NCBI GenBank assembly: GCA_016842085.1
Contig: JAEVEX010000040.1
Coordinates: forward strand, 62,001-126,000
DNA length: 64,000 nt
Direction of reading: 5' to 3'
Source: Candidatus Thermoflexus tengchongensis
GTDB taxonomy: Bacteria > Chloroflexota > Anaerolineae > Thermoflexales > Thermoflexaceae
Shown: piece by piece, positions 22,458 to 30,442 of the stretch
How positions within the stretch are numbered: the first letter of the stretch is position 1
Layout of the letters: every line of letters starts with the position of its first letter
Translations under genes and position numbers: made by a program
The notes under the pieces: generated by a model
The model's input: the letters and a program-made list of their open reading frames with translations, nothing else
Told to the model about the DNA's origin: nothing
Databases searched by the model: none

Positions 22458-22469
22458 GCACACGTGTGC
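22458..22469. promoter_or_regulatory. Candidate LacI-type operator upstream of lacI
   Basis: Perfect 12-bp palindrome GCACACGTGTGC with a central CG, as LacI-family operators have. It starts eight bases before the regulator's ATG and lies about ten bases downstream of the expected transcription start, a position suited to autorepression. Confidence 0.55.
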
Positions 22470-22483
22470 GAAAATTTGGCCCA

Positions 22484-22512
22484 ATTATACGGATATCGTG
22501 TTCACCTGTCAA
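22484..22512 (-). promoter_or_regulatory. Consensus sigma-70-type promoter of the lacI gene
   Basis: On the minus strand TTGACA (22512-22507), a 17-base spacer and TATAAT (22489-22484) match the vegetative consensus exactly. Transcription would start near 22476, giving a leader of about 25 bases. Confidence 0.8.
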
Positions 22513-22673
22513 GGGGGACACCCGGGGCTGTTCGAAAAACGGGTTTTTGATTTCGCGGGCGGGGGATACCATAGGATAAGGTTAGGGGAATTCCTATCCC
22601 ACCCCGACCCGGGAGAGAGAGAGAGGCGATGTGTCGGTCCCGGCTCCCCCTCCCCACGATCTCTTTTGGATTT

Positions 22674-22880
22674 TTGGAGTGCGGTGCCTGGGCACCGCTT
22701 TGTTGTTGAGTGCCTGGGCACCGCCTTGTTGGAGTGCGGCGCCTAAGCGCCGCATTCCAATCGGGTGGAAGGCTTCTCTGGGATGATGAAGCTCAAGATG
22801 GGGGTGGTCTTCCCCCGGGTGCGGGAAGACCTGGCGCTGCGGCGGGCGCCTGGAGTGCGGCGCCTAGGCACCGCACTCCA
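22674..22880. repeat. Cluster of four short palindromic (REP-like) repeats
   Basis: Four related units share GGAGTGCGG(T/C)GCC and its reverse: 22674-22698, 22708-22725 (truncated), 22729-22760 and 22851-22880. The third folds as a 14-bp stem with one G-T pair around CTAA. The fourth folds as a 13-bp stem with one mismatch around TA. Their form is that of extragenic palindromic elements. Confidence 0.7.
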
Positions 22881-23201
22881 ACCCGGATCACCTGGTGGCT
22901 TTTTTGTGTCTCTTCTCCCTTCCCCCGAAGACCTCCCGCGGGCTGGCCTCCCTCCTGATTTTTCGAACCGCCCCAGAGGCTTCTGCGTTTTGGTCTTCCA
23001 AATCGGGGGACTTGAGGGGGCGAAATGCGGCACAGTTCCCAAAGGGCACCGCTTGGGGGTGGATTCTCTGCCCCGGCCTTCCCCAATCGACTGCGGGGTT
23101 CGAATGGGGGGATGAAGGATTTGAGAGGATTGTCGGATCGCGGTAGGGTTCGGTGTCCCAACCGACATCGAAGCTTAAGGCCTCGACCCTTCCCGGGCGA
23201 A

Positions 23202-23232
23202 GGCAGGGGGCCACGGAAGGCGGCCCCCTGCC
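23202..23232. other. Hairpin downstream of GH116 gene
   Basis: Perfect 11-bp inverted repeat GGCAGGGGGCC / GGCCCCCTGCC with a nine-base loop, about 85 bases beyond the GH116 stop. No T-run follows on either strand. It may be a factor-dependent end point or a transcript-stabilising structure. Confidence 0.45.
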
Positions 23233-23317
23233 TCTAAGGATCCCTCGCGTGGATAGGATCCCCATCGCCCAAGGAAGGACTCGGGGACCTGGAATCGAAC
23301 GGGATCCATCTGCCCCA

Positions 23318-25639
23318 TCAGAGGGATGTAGAGGCAGCCCGCCGGCGACGGACCCATTCGATGGCCCAGATGGCACCCGGGCGCAGATACATGCTGGCTC
23401 GGAAGTCCCCATACTCGTCCCACGCTTCCGGTGTGCGGAACCAGTAGCCTTTCGCCTCATAAGTCACATGGTAAACACCCCAGGCCGTGTGCCACGCTTC
23501 TTCCACCAATCCCCGGGCCAGCATGGCAGAGGCCAGGGCATAGGTCACCCCAGTCCACACCTCCGCCGACTGATTGCTGCAGCGATCCACCGTCCCATCC
23601 GGCCGCATCCCGTTCACTGCCCCCATCCGGCCACTCGCAAAGCGACAAACATTATATTTATAAATCGTGCGGAATGTCTCCAGGATATGCGGCTCTGGGA
23701 CGATGGGTGGGAGCCCCGTGAGATCGGCATACCACTGGCCAGCGAGCTGATCGGCCATGATGCTATCCCGATGGGGGCTCAGCGCATCATACCGATAATA
23801 GCGACCGTTCCACAACAGCGCCTCGAAGGATTCCTGAGCCCGCCGCAGCCAGCCCTCGTATCGCGATCGAGCCTCTGCATCGCCCACGAGATCGGCCATC
23901 CGCGTGGCAGCCTCCAACGCCGCCAGCCACAGTCCTCCACAATAGGCACTCGGCCCCCGCATCGACCACGTGTCATAGGTCTGATCCGGAATCCCCTCGT
24001 TCTCCGGTAATCCATCGGCATCCCGATCGAAGAGCTTCAGGTATTCTAGTGCCATCCGGACCGATGGCCATCCCATCTCGATCAGCTCTCGATCCTCCGT
24101 GAAGACGTAATCCCGATAAAGCAATAAGACGAACTTGCTGTTCAGATCCTTCCAGACGTTTGGATCCTGAAAACGATAGGCATTCGGCATACGCCACGGA
24201 GCCTCAAGGGGAGAGCCTAGATCATGAGGGGCTGCTCCGGAAAGCTTGCGGGGCGCCTGGCTGCTGTTCGATTCGATGGTACGAAGAGTGAGATCGACCT
24301 GAGGGATCGTCGCGATGAAATCCCGCATCACCGCCTTCTCAAGCTCGGGCCAAAGCATGAGCAGCGGGAACGAGCCGTAGAATCGAACATCCAGGGTCTC
24401 ATAGAACGGATAATCATAACACTCGATCTGAGCGAAATGACCCATCCCATCCGCATCCTCCGGATCCACTACCCAGGCGGTGGCCCCATCGGTGATGAAA
24501 TACAGCTCATTAAACAGCGCGGTGAAATACCAGTCCGGCGCGGTAGGATCCGAGAGGACAGCGTGCTGCCAGGATCGGATTTGATCCCGCCAGGTGGCAT
24601 AATGCTCCAGTGCCTCCCGGGCGATCCCCCAGGCGTTGCGCCCGGAGGTCCCGAAGAAACGGGTATAGCGGCGATACCACCGATCCCCGGCTCCGAACTC
24701 CACCATTGGCAGATCCCAGGCCAGGACGATGGGCACCACCTGTCGCTCGCCCGGCTCCAGGCGGAGGGTAATCGCCAGCCCCGCTCCGACCCGCTCGCCT
24801 TCCGGAATCCGGAGGGCGCCGGGGTCACCCTCCAAGCGTCCATCCGTGGCGAAATCCTCCCAGATCTCCGCTCCATCCCCATCGACTCGAAACCGGGCCC
24901 GGTAACTGACCTCAACCCCGGGGATCTCCAGGGCTGCCAGCGCCCAGGATCCATCCCATGGTTCCCGCACCGACCCCTCGCCGCCGAGCATCTCTACCCC
25001 GACCATCCGGCCACCGGCCAGCCGGTCTTCCCGGGGTCGATGGATCCCGCCGCCCGTCGTCCGATGATCCCATCCGTATCCGAGGAGGTTCTGCCAGGTG
25101 AATAGAATCGCGACTGTAAGAGGCTGCACAGTTGGGTTCTCCACAAACCACAAGAACACCGCCACCGGGTAACTGCTTTCCCGGTAATTGTGGGGGATCA
25201 CTGGGGAGAACTGCTCCACCGCCAACCGCACCGGGAGCTGTTCCCACTCGTAGACGAACCACGATCGAGGATATAGGGCGGCATAGAACCCGGCGCCCAC
25301 TGGATACCGCCATTGCCATGCGGACAGCTCGCGCGCCGGTGCCCCCGTCCACAGCGCCTGGGCCAGGCGTCCATCCGGGCTCTCCACAAAGATCGAGAAC
25401 ATGCACGCTGGGAGCGGCTCATAGCGATGACGACCGGGATCCAGATGCCAGCGGGCGAAGTCCCCTCGATAGGTGCGACCGATTGTCCCGGCCCCGATCC
25501 CCCCCAGCGGGGCACCCTGCCAGTACCCATCGTCGATGCTGACGTGCGGTTGCCGAAGCGAGCGCCCGGCGCTCTCCAGCGGCAAGCCGATCGGACGACG
25601 CCATGCTCCCCGTGGGATCTCCAGCACGATGGATGCCAT
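23318..25639 (-). CDS. GH116 family beta-glucosidase/glucosylceramidase-like enzyme
   Basis: 773 residues, similar in plan to the thermophilic GH116 beta-glucosidase family and human GBA2. An N-terminal beta-sandwich opens with LGGIGAGTIGRTYRGDFARW. An (alpha/alpha)6 barrel follows with ITDGATAWV, a mid-domain 'LLYRDYVFTED' stretch, and DQTYDTWSMRGPSAYCGGLW, which carries the acid/base Asp region. It releases glucose from beta-linked substrates. There is no signal peptide, so a cytoplasmic cellobiase or cellodextrinase fits the locus. ATG 25639 has CAGGAGGCAGAC before it. The longer reading from 25813 adds 58 residues overlapping the regulator gene. Confidence 0.88.
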   Translation of the reverse strand: MASIVLEIPRGAWRRPIGLPLESAGRSLRQPHVSIDDGYWQGAPLGGIGAGTIGRTYRGDFARWHLDPGRHRYEPLPACMFSIFVESPDGRLAQALWTGAPARELSAWQWRYPVGAGFYAALYPRSWFVYEWEQLPVRLAVEQFSPVIPHNYRESSYPVAVFLWFVENPTVQPLTVAILFTWQNLLGYGWDHRTTGGGIHRPREDRLAGGRMVGVEMLGGEGSVREPWDGSWALAALEIPGVEVSYRARFRVDGDGAEIWEDFATDGRLEGDPGALRIPEGERVGAGLAITLRLEPGERQVVPIVLAWDLPMVEFGAGDRWYRRYTRFFGTSGRNAWGIAREALEHYATWRDQIRSWQHAVLSDPTAPDWYFTALFNELYFITDGATAWVVDPEDADGMGHFAQIECYDYPFYETLDVRFYGSFPLLMLWPELEKAVMRDFIATIPQVDLTLRTIESNSSQAPRKLSGAAPHDLGSPLEAPWRMPNAYRFQDPNVWKDLNSKFVLLLYRDYVFTEDRELIEMGWPSVRMALEYLKLFDRDADGLPENEGIPDQTYDTWSMRGPSAYCGGLWLAALEAATRMADLVGDAEARSRYEGWLRRAQESFEALLWNGRYYRYDALSPHRDSIMADQLAGQWYADLTGLPPIVPEPHILETFRTIYKYNVCRFASGRMGAVNGMRPDGTVDRCSNQSAEVWTGVTYALASAMLARGLVEEAWHTAWGVYHVTYEAKGYWFRTPEAWDEYGDFRASMYLRPGAIWAIEWVRRRRAASTSL

Positions 25640-25758
25640 GTCTGCCTCCTGATCGATGGATGCGATGATCGGCAGCCCCTCTTCCCCCCATTCGGCGACC
25701 CTGGGAAGGCGCCACCAGCCCGTGGGCCGCGGGAAACCGACGGAACTTATTCTTCGCA

Positions 25759-26838
25759 CTAATAAGGAAATCCAGGCTCGCCCGAATTCCTGGAGGCAAG
25801 ATCGCCGCGCCACTCCGGCATGCCTATCTGCCGCAGCGCTCCGCAGGAGGCGCGGATCACCAGCTCAGTGGGCAGGATCACCCGCTGAGGCTCTCGAACA
25901 TCCTCCTCCAGCTGGTGGAGGAGGAGCTGGACCGCCACACGGCCCAGCTCATAAATCGGCTGGCGCACGGTGGTTAGCGGTGGATCCGTGAACTGGGCCA
26001 GCTCGACATCATCGTAGCCCACGATGGCCATATCCTCAGGGACCCGCAATCCAGCCTCTCGAAGGGCCTTCAGCGCCCCCATCGCCATCAGATCGCTGGC
26101 CACGAACACCGCATCGGGGCGGGCGGAGAGCAAGCGGCGCATCGCCATATAGCCTCCCGCCTCCGTGAAATCTCCTTCCGCAATCCAATCCGGTGATGGG
26201 CGGATTCCCCATGCCTGAAGGGCCGCCCGATAGCCCTCCAGGCGATCAATCCCTGGAGCCATTGTCTGAGGGCCTGCAATGGTAGCCACCCGACGCCACC
26301 CCAGACGCAGGAGATGTTCGGTGGCCATTCGCCCTCCTCCTACATTGTCCGCATCCACATAGCTGACACCCGGCTCTTGAGGATAACGGCCAATACTGAC
26401 TACGGGGAGACCCTCCTCATACGCTCGACGGATCAAGGGATCCGTGACCTGGGCGGAAAGCACAATGATCCCATCCACGACACGCCCGCGGAGGGCGCGT
26501 TGATAGAAATCCTCCTCCTGAGGAGGAGAGAGGAGGGAGAGCATCAGGTGATACCCCCGCTCCATCAGTGCATCGAAGATCCCTCGCAACACAGCGGGGA
26601 AATACGGATCGCTGAAGACCTTCGGGATGGTTTCAGGGATCACGACACCCACAATCTGACTGCGCCGCGTGACCAGATTGCGGGCCGCCGCATGGGGTTG
26701 ATAGCCCACCTCTCGGATGATCCGCCAGACCCGCTCCCGCACTTCCGGGCGCACATTCGGATGATGGTTGATCACCCGGGAGACTGTCGATCGGGATACC
26801 CCCGCCAGTCGAGCAATTTCTTCCAACGTGTAGTTCAT
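25759..26838 (-). CDS. LacI family regulator of the cellulose locus (CebR-like)
   Basis: 359 residues. The helix-turn-helix is LEEIARLAGVSRSTVSRVI, the hinge region has PHAAARNLV, and a sugar-sensor domain follows. CebR of actinomycetes is a LacI-family repressor that releases TGGGAGCGCTCCCA when cellobiose or cellodextrins bind. The same 14-mer occurs at 27155 in front of the importer gene, and a related palindrome lies upstream of this gene. GH116 follows 119 bases downstream on the same strand, so both may share a transcript. The assignment to a CebR-like function is inferred from operators and neighbours, not from overall similarity. Confidence 0.88.
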   Translation of the reverse strand: MNYTLEEIARLAGVSRSTVSRVINHHPNVRPEVRERVWRIIREVGYQPHAAARNLVTRRSQIVGVVIPETIPKVFSDPYFPAVLRGIFDALMERGYHLMLSLLSPPQEEDFYQRALRGRVVDGIIVLSAQVTDPLIRRAYEEGLPVVSIGRYPQEPGVSYVDADNVGGGRMATEHLLRLGWRRVATIAGPQTMAPGIDRLEGYRAALQAWGIRPSPDWIAEGDFTEAGGYMAMRRLLSARPDAVFVASDLMAMGALKALREAGLRVPEDMAIVGYDDVELAQFTDPPLTTVRQPIYELGRVAVQLLLHQLEEDVREPQRVILPTELVIRASCGALRQIGMPEWRGDLASRNSGEPGFPY

Positions 26839-26853
26839 TCGCCTTCCTCCATG

Positions 26854-26869
26854 ATGAGAGCGCTCTCAT
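26854..26869. promoter_or_regulatory. Palindromic operator upstream of the cellulose-locus regulator
   Basis: Perfect 16-bp palindrome ATGAGAGCGCTCTCAT, 15 bases before the regulator's ATG. It shares the core GAGCGCTC with the operator at 27155-27168. Binding here would block or stall transcription of the regulator and GH116. Confidence 0.75.
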
Positions 26870-26972
26870 ACATGATCTCAAAATCCAATCGACCGTGCGC
26901 TTCAGCCTAAGCCACCCATCAATCAGACCATTTCCCAGAACATCCCCATCTGAAATGTTTAGTGCTCCCCTA

Positions 26973-27001
26973 ATTCTAATCGGATTAACAAATCGCGTCA
27001 A
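26973..27001 (-). promoter_or_regulatory. Promoter of the cellulose-locus regulator
   Basis: On the minus strand TTGACG (27001-26996), 17 bases and TAGAAT (26978-26973). This predicts a start near 26966 and a leader of about 130 bases that includes the operator at 26854-26869. Confidence 0.55.
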
Positions 27002-27118
27002 GGATCCCCCCAAGATATGGCCTAATCCACCCGAATGGGGGCGATCCGAGGATACGGTCCTATGGGCCAGCCTCCCACGGTCGAAACAGTATGACCAACG
27101 GGGAATTTCGGGGATCTC

Positions 27119-27147
27119 TTGACAAAATACCCCATTTATGCTATAAA
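27119..27147 (+). promoter_or_regulatory. Promoter of the cellodextrin importer/cellulase genes
   Basis: TTGACA (27119-27124), a 17-base spacer and TATAAA (27142-27147), one base from the vegetative consensus. The expected transcription start, about 27154-27155, coincides with the first base of the CebR-type operator. Confidence 0.8.
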
Positions 27148-27154
27148 CCTGTTC

Positions 27155-27168
27155 TGGGAGCGCTCCCA
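27155..27168. promoter_or_regulatory. CebR-type operator TGGGAGCGCTCCCA
   Basis: Perfect 14-bp palindrome identical to the operator described for CebR, the cellulose-utilisation repressor of Streptomyces and relatives. It spans the predicted +1 to +14 of the importer promoter, where bound repressor would block initiation. Confidence 0.85.
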
Positions 27169-27176
27169 AAACGCCC

Positions 27177-27246
27177 CGCTGGGTTGGCCGGGATGGGGGA
27201 CGGAAACTACCACGCCGGGTTGGCCCGGATGGGGGATGGAACTGCC
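27177..27246. repeat. Two-copy direct repeat in the 5' leader of the binding-protein mRNA
   Basis: Two similar segments begin at 27177 and 27213 (36-base spacing) and share GGGTTGGCC(C)GGATGGGGGA plus the following (C/T)GGAA. They lie between the operator and the ribosome binding site AGGAGGAACAGCC. Function unknown. Confidence 0.5.
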
Positions 27247-27303
27247 CGCTTTGGGGATTCAATAGACCACCCATCCTAACAAACCTGTTCAGGAGGAACA
27301 GCC

Positions 27304-29103
27304 ATGAAGCGCCTGAGCCTGCTGCTCGCTTACCTGGTTGTCATCGCAGGGATGCTGTTGACCGCCTGTCAAGCGGCACCCTCACCCACCCCCTCGCCCA
27401 CCGCCGCGCCTGCTACCCCGCCGCCGGGGCCTACGCCAACCGCCGCCCCTCCTCCAGCCACCCCGACGCCCGCTGCAGTCGTCTATTCGCGTGAGGAGAC
27501 GCTTTACACCAGCGGCACCCAGTGGGGCCCCCCCTCCAACTGGAACCCGCTCCAAACCGGCACGTATGCGATGGGAACCATCGGCCTCTGCTATGAAACC
27601 CTCTTCCTCTACGATCCATTGAAGAACGAATACATCCCATGGCTGGCCGAGAAGGGCAACTGGACCAGCGACAACGTCTATGAGGTGAAGCTCCGCCAGG
27701 GGATCACCTGGGCGGATGGACAACCTATGACTGCCGAGGACATCGTCTACACATTTGAGTTGGGCAAGCTGGAGGGCGTCTACTACAAGCCGCTTTGGGA
27801 TTACTTGGAGAAGGTGGAGGCCGTGGACAACCTCACGGTCCGCTTCACCTTCAAGGAAGTGCACCATCAGGCATGGAGCAACCTGTTGTATTCAGTAGCC
27901 ATCGTCCCCAAGCATGCTTGGCAGGGGCGCTCCCAGCAGGAGATCGTCAACGGTCAGAACCTGCCTCCGCTGTGCTCTGGTCCCTATGTCTACGAGACCC
28001 ACTCCGAGGATCGGGTGGTCTGGAAGCGCAACGATAACTGGTGGGGGACCAAGCTCCTGGGCAAATCGGTAGCGCCACGCTACATCGTGGATGTGGTCAA
28101 CCCCAGCAACAACGTGGCGCTGGGCTTGGTGCTCAAGGGCGAGGTGGACCTGAGCAACAACTTCCTGCCAGGGATCGCCACGCTGGTCCAGGGCGGCTAT
28201 GGTGTCAAGACCTGGTATGACAAGCCGCCTTACATGCTCGCGGCGAACACTGCCTTCCTGTTCGTGAACCACAACAAGAAGCCCTTGAACGATGCCAATT
28301 TCCGAAAAGCCCTCGCCTATGCCATCAACGTGGATGAAATTGTGAACCGGGTCTACGGCAACATCGTTCAGAAGGCGAACCCGACCGGCCTGCTCCCGGT
28401 CTGGGAGCGCTTCGTGGATCAGAACGTCGCCCAGTCGCTGGGCTTCTCCTATGACCCCAACCGGGCCAAGCAGATCCTGGCCCAGGCCGGGTATCGGGAT
28501 ACCAATGGGGATGGCTTTGTGGAAGCGCCAGACGGGTCCCCGATCCAGCTGAAGATTATCGTCCCGAACGGTTGGACGGACTGGATGGAGGCGGCCAAGG
28601 TGATCGCCAGCAGCGCCCAGGCGGTGGGGATCAATCTCCAGGCGGACTTCCCGGACTTCGGCGCCTACTGGGATCAGCTGACGGGCGGCACCTTCGATAC
28701 GGCCATCAACAACTTTGGCTCCCAGATGAGCAACACGCCGTGGACCTTCTACCTGTGGCTGTTCCGGCACCCCATCACCGACAAGATGAACGATGGCAAC
28801 TATGGCCGCTATAACAATCCCCAGGTGTTCGACCTGGTGGATCAGCTGGATCGGACACCTGTGACGGATGAGGCGCGGATGAAGCAGATTATCAGCCAGA
28901 TCCAACGGATCCAGCTCCAGGAGATGCCGGCCATCCCGCTCTGGTATAACGGCCTGTGGGCTCAGTGGAACGAGACCTACTGGACCAACTGGCCATCCGC
29001 GGCAGAGGGCGCGCCCAAGTATCTGCCGTGCACCTGGCGGGGTTACTGGAATATGACGGCTATCTTGATGCTGACGGAACTGAAGCCCAAGCCGAAGCGG
29101 TAG
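27304..29103 (+). CDS. Oligosaccharide/peptide ABC transporter substrate-binding lipoprotein (family 5)
   Basis: 599 residues. The signal peptide ends LLTAC with lipobox Cys22, followed by a Pro/Ala/Thr tether (about 24-55). The family 5 (DppA/OppA-type) fold is seen in SNWNPLQ, the YDPLKNEYIPWLAEKG region, VKLRQGITWADGQPMTAED, and FRKALAYAINVDEIV. Family 5 proteins of thermophiles such as Thermotoga bind cellobiose and other beta-glucans, and the surrounding cellulases suggest the same here. It is the first gene behind the operator-controlled promoter. Its permeases and ATPases are encoded 7.5 kb downstream, after the cellulases. Confidence 0.92.
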   Translation: MKRLSLLLAYLVVIAGMLLTACQAAPSPTPSPTAAPATPPPGPTPTAAPPPATPTPAAVVYSREETLYTSGTQWGPPSNWNPLQTGTYAMGTIGLCYETLFLYDPLKNEYIPWLAEKGNWTSDNVYEVKLRQGITWADGQPMTAEDIVYTFELGKLEGVYYKPLWDYLEKVEAVDNLTVRFTFKEVHHQAWSNLLYSVAIVPKHAWQGRSQQEIVNGQNLPPLCSGPYVYETHSEDRVVWKRNDNWWGTKLLGKSVAPRYIVDVVNPSNNVALGLVLKGEVDLSNNFLPGIATLVQGGYGVKTWYDKPPYMLAANTAFLFVNHNKKPLNDANFRKALAYAINVDEIVNRVYGNIVQKANPTGLLPVWERFVDQNVAQSLGFSYDPNRAKQILAQAGYRDTNGDGFVEAPDGSPIQLKIIVPNGWTDWMEAAKVIASSAQAVGINLQADFPDFGAYWDQLTGGTFDTAINNFGSQMSNTPWTFYLWLFRHPITDKMNDGNYGRYNNPQVFDLVDQLDRTPVTDEARMKQIISQIQRIQLQEMPAIPLWYNGLWAQWNETYWTNWPSAAEGAPKYLPCTWRGYWNMTAILMLTELKPKPKR

Positions 29104-29122
29104 ACCCCCATGCCCCCGATTC

Positions 29123-29173
29123 GTTCCCCCTGGGGGCCTGAGCGAGGGGCCCCCAGGGGGAACCAGTGTTTTT
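29123..29173 (+). terminator. Rho-independent terminator or attenuator after the binding-protein gene
   Basis: Perfect 16-bp stem (29123-29138 with 29148-29163) and a nine-base loop, then five T's at 29169-29173. Placed directly after the binding-protein stop, it would make that transcript far more abundant than the downstream genes. Confidence 0.8.
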
Positions 29174-29223
29174 CAGGACGAGGGAAGCCTGAAATAGGTC
29201 TAACCGGTCCCGCGGAGAAAGGG

Positions 29224-30408
29224 ATGATCACCCTGGAATGTGCTGTGATCGACCGAGGCCCTCTTTTCCGGGAAGCCTTAGAACGATCGCTGGAGTCCAT
29301 TCCGAAGCGGGAGCATGTGGAGATCCGCTGGACCTGGCTCAGCTGGCCTGCTGCTTGGTCTGAGTTCGTGCAGCGCATTGTTCATCGCACAGCCCCCGAT
29401 GTGATGGAGCTGGGATCCACGTGGGTGCCCACCTTCCGCGCAATGAACGCCTTGCGACCGTTCTCCCCCTCCGAAATCCGTATGCTGGGAGGAGTGGATC
29501 GATTCCTGCTGCCGCTATGGCGATCAGCCCGCAGTGAGGAGATGACATGGGGGATCCCATGGCTCGCAGATCTCCGGCTTGTCTTTTACCGCAAGGATGC
29601 CCTTGAGAGAGCTGGGGTAGACGAGCGTGCTTTCCGAATGTTCAAGGATCCGACAGAGTTTGAACGCATGTTGCGCGACTTGTCCGCCCGGCAATCGCTA
29701 CGCCCATGGGTGGTCCCTACCACGCCGGAACGAAACACGCTTCACCATATCGCCAGCTGGGTCTGGTACTACGGTGGTGATTTCGTGAAGCCCGATGGAA
29801 CCCTGGCTTTCGCTGAGGAACCGGCCCTGCGGGGCATCTGCGCCTACTTCCGCTTGGGACCCCTCATGGGATGCCCGATCCCTCGACTCCATGCGGAGCA
29901 AGCGGACCAGATGTTCTGGGAGGGACACGCTGCTGCGACCATCGGGGGATGGTGGATCTGGGACTACGCCGGGGATGCCCTGCGCCCTTACATCGGCTTG
30001 GCCCTTCCTCCAGGCCCACCCTTCCTCGGCGGATCGCTGTTAGGGATGTGGCGGGAAACGCGAGTTCCTAACGAGATCCTGATCGCTGTGCTGGCCCGTA
30101 TGGTTCATCCGGATACGCTCTTGAGGATCACCCGTATCCCCGGTACACCGCTGCCCGCCCAGCCCGATCTCCTCATCGAACGGGTAGCGAATCTGCCACA
30201 GCCAGACTTGGAAATCATGCGAACCGGGATGTATTACTCGAACACCTTCCCATCATTCTCATTATTCGGGGTAATAGAAGACCGATTAACAGACACACTT
30301 GGAAAGATATGGGCGGAGATTATGAATTGCCCGGAGGATATTGAGTCGATTGTTCGATCTCATTTGAGGCATGCTTACTCTGCGATCCGCCGCGCAATTT
30401 CCTCGTAA
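29224..30408 (+). CDS. Family 1 solute-binding-protein-like protein without signal peptide
   Basis: 394 residues that look like a periplasmic sugar-binding protein: RTAPDVMELGSTWVPTF, WGIPWLADLRLVFYRKDALERAG, ASWVWYYGGDFV, FWEGHAAATIGGWW and a C-terminal helical end. Yet it begins MITLECAVIDRGPLF, with no hydrophobic leader and no lipobox Cys. Reading further upstream does not add one either. GGAGAAAGGG precedes ATG 29224. It could be a cytoplasmic sugar sensor or chaperone-like partner of the locus, or a binding protein that lost its export signal. It lies between the importer binding protein and the cellulases. The function is not known to me. Confidence 0.75.
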   Translation: MITLECAVIDRGPLFREALERSLESIPKREHVEIRWTWLSWPAAWSEFVQRIVHRTAPDVMELGSTWVPTFRAMNALRPFSPSEIRMLGGVDRFLLPLWRSARSEEMTWGIPWLADLRLVFYRKDALERAGVDERAFRMFKDPTEFERMLRDLSARQSLRPWVVPTTPERNTLHHIASWVWYYGGDFVKPDGTLAFAEEPALRGICAYFRLGPLMGCPIPRLHAEQADQMFWEGHAAATIGGWWIWDYAGDALRPYIGLALPPGPPFLGGSLLGMWRETRVPNEILIAVLARMVHPDTLLRITRIPGTPLPAQPDLLIERVANLPQPDLEIMRTGMYYSNTFPSFSLFGVIEDRLTDTLGKIWAEIMNCPEDIESIVRSHLRHAYSAIRRAISS

Positions 30409-30442
30409 GCTCTTCCTTAGCAATCCGCTAAAGGAGGTGGCC

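Larger units (their letters stand above)
22513..23317. other. Long non-coding interval between lacI and the GH116 gene
   Basis: About 800 bases with no convincing gene; the open frames on both strands are short, overlapping and unlike neighbouring proteins. It contains a set of short palindromic repeats (22674-22880) and a strong hairpin (23202-23232), described separately. Confidence 0.6.

Noticed and set aside
23280-23320. T-loop-like GTTCGATTCC on the minus strand suggesting a tRNA
   Set aside because: The flanking five bases do not pair and no anticodon or acceptor stem can be built; it also abuts the GH116 stop.
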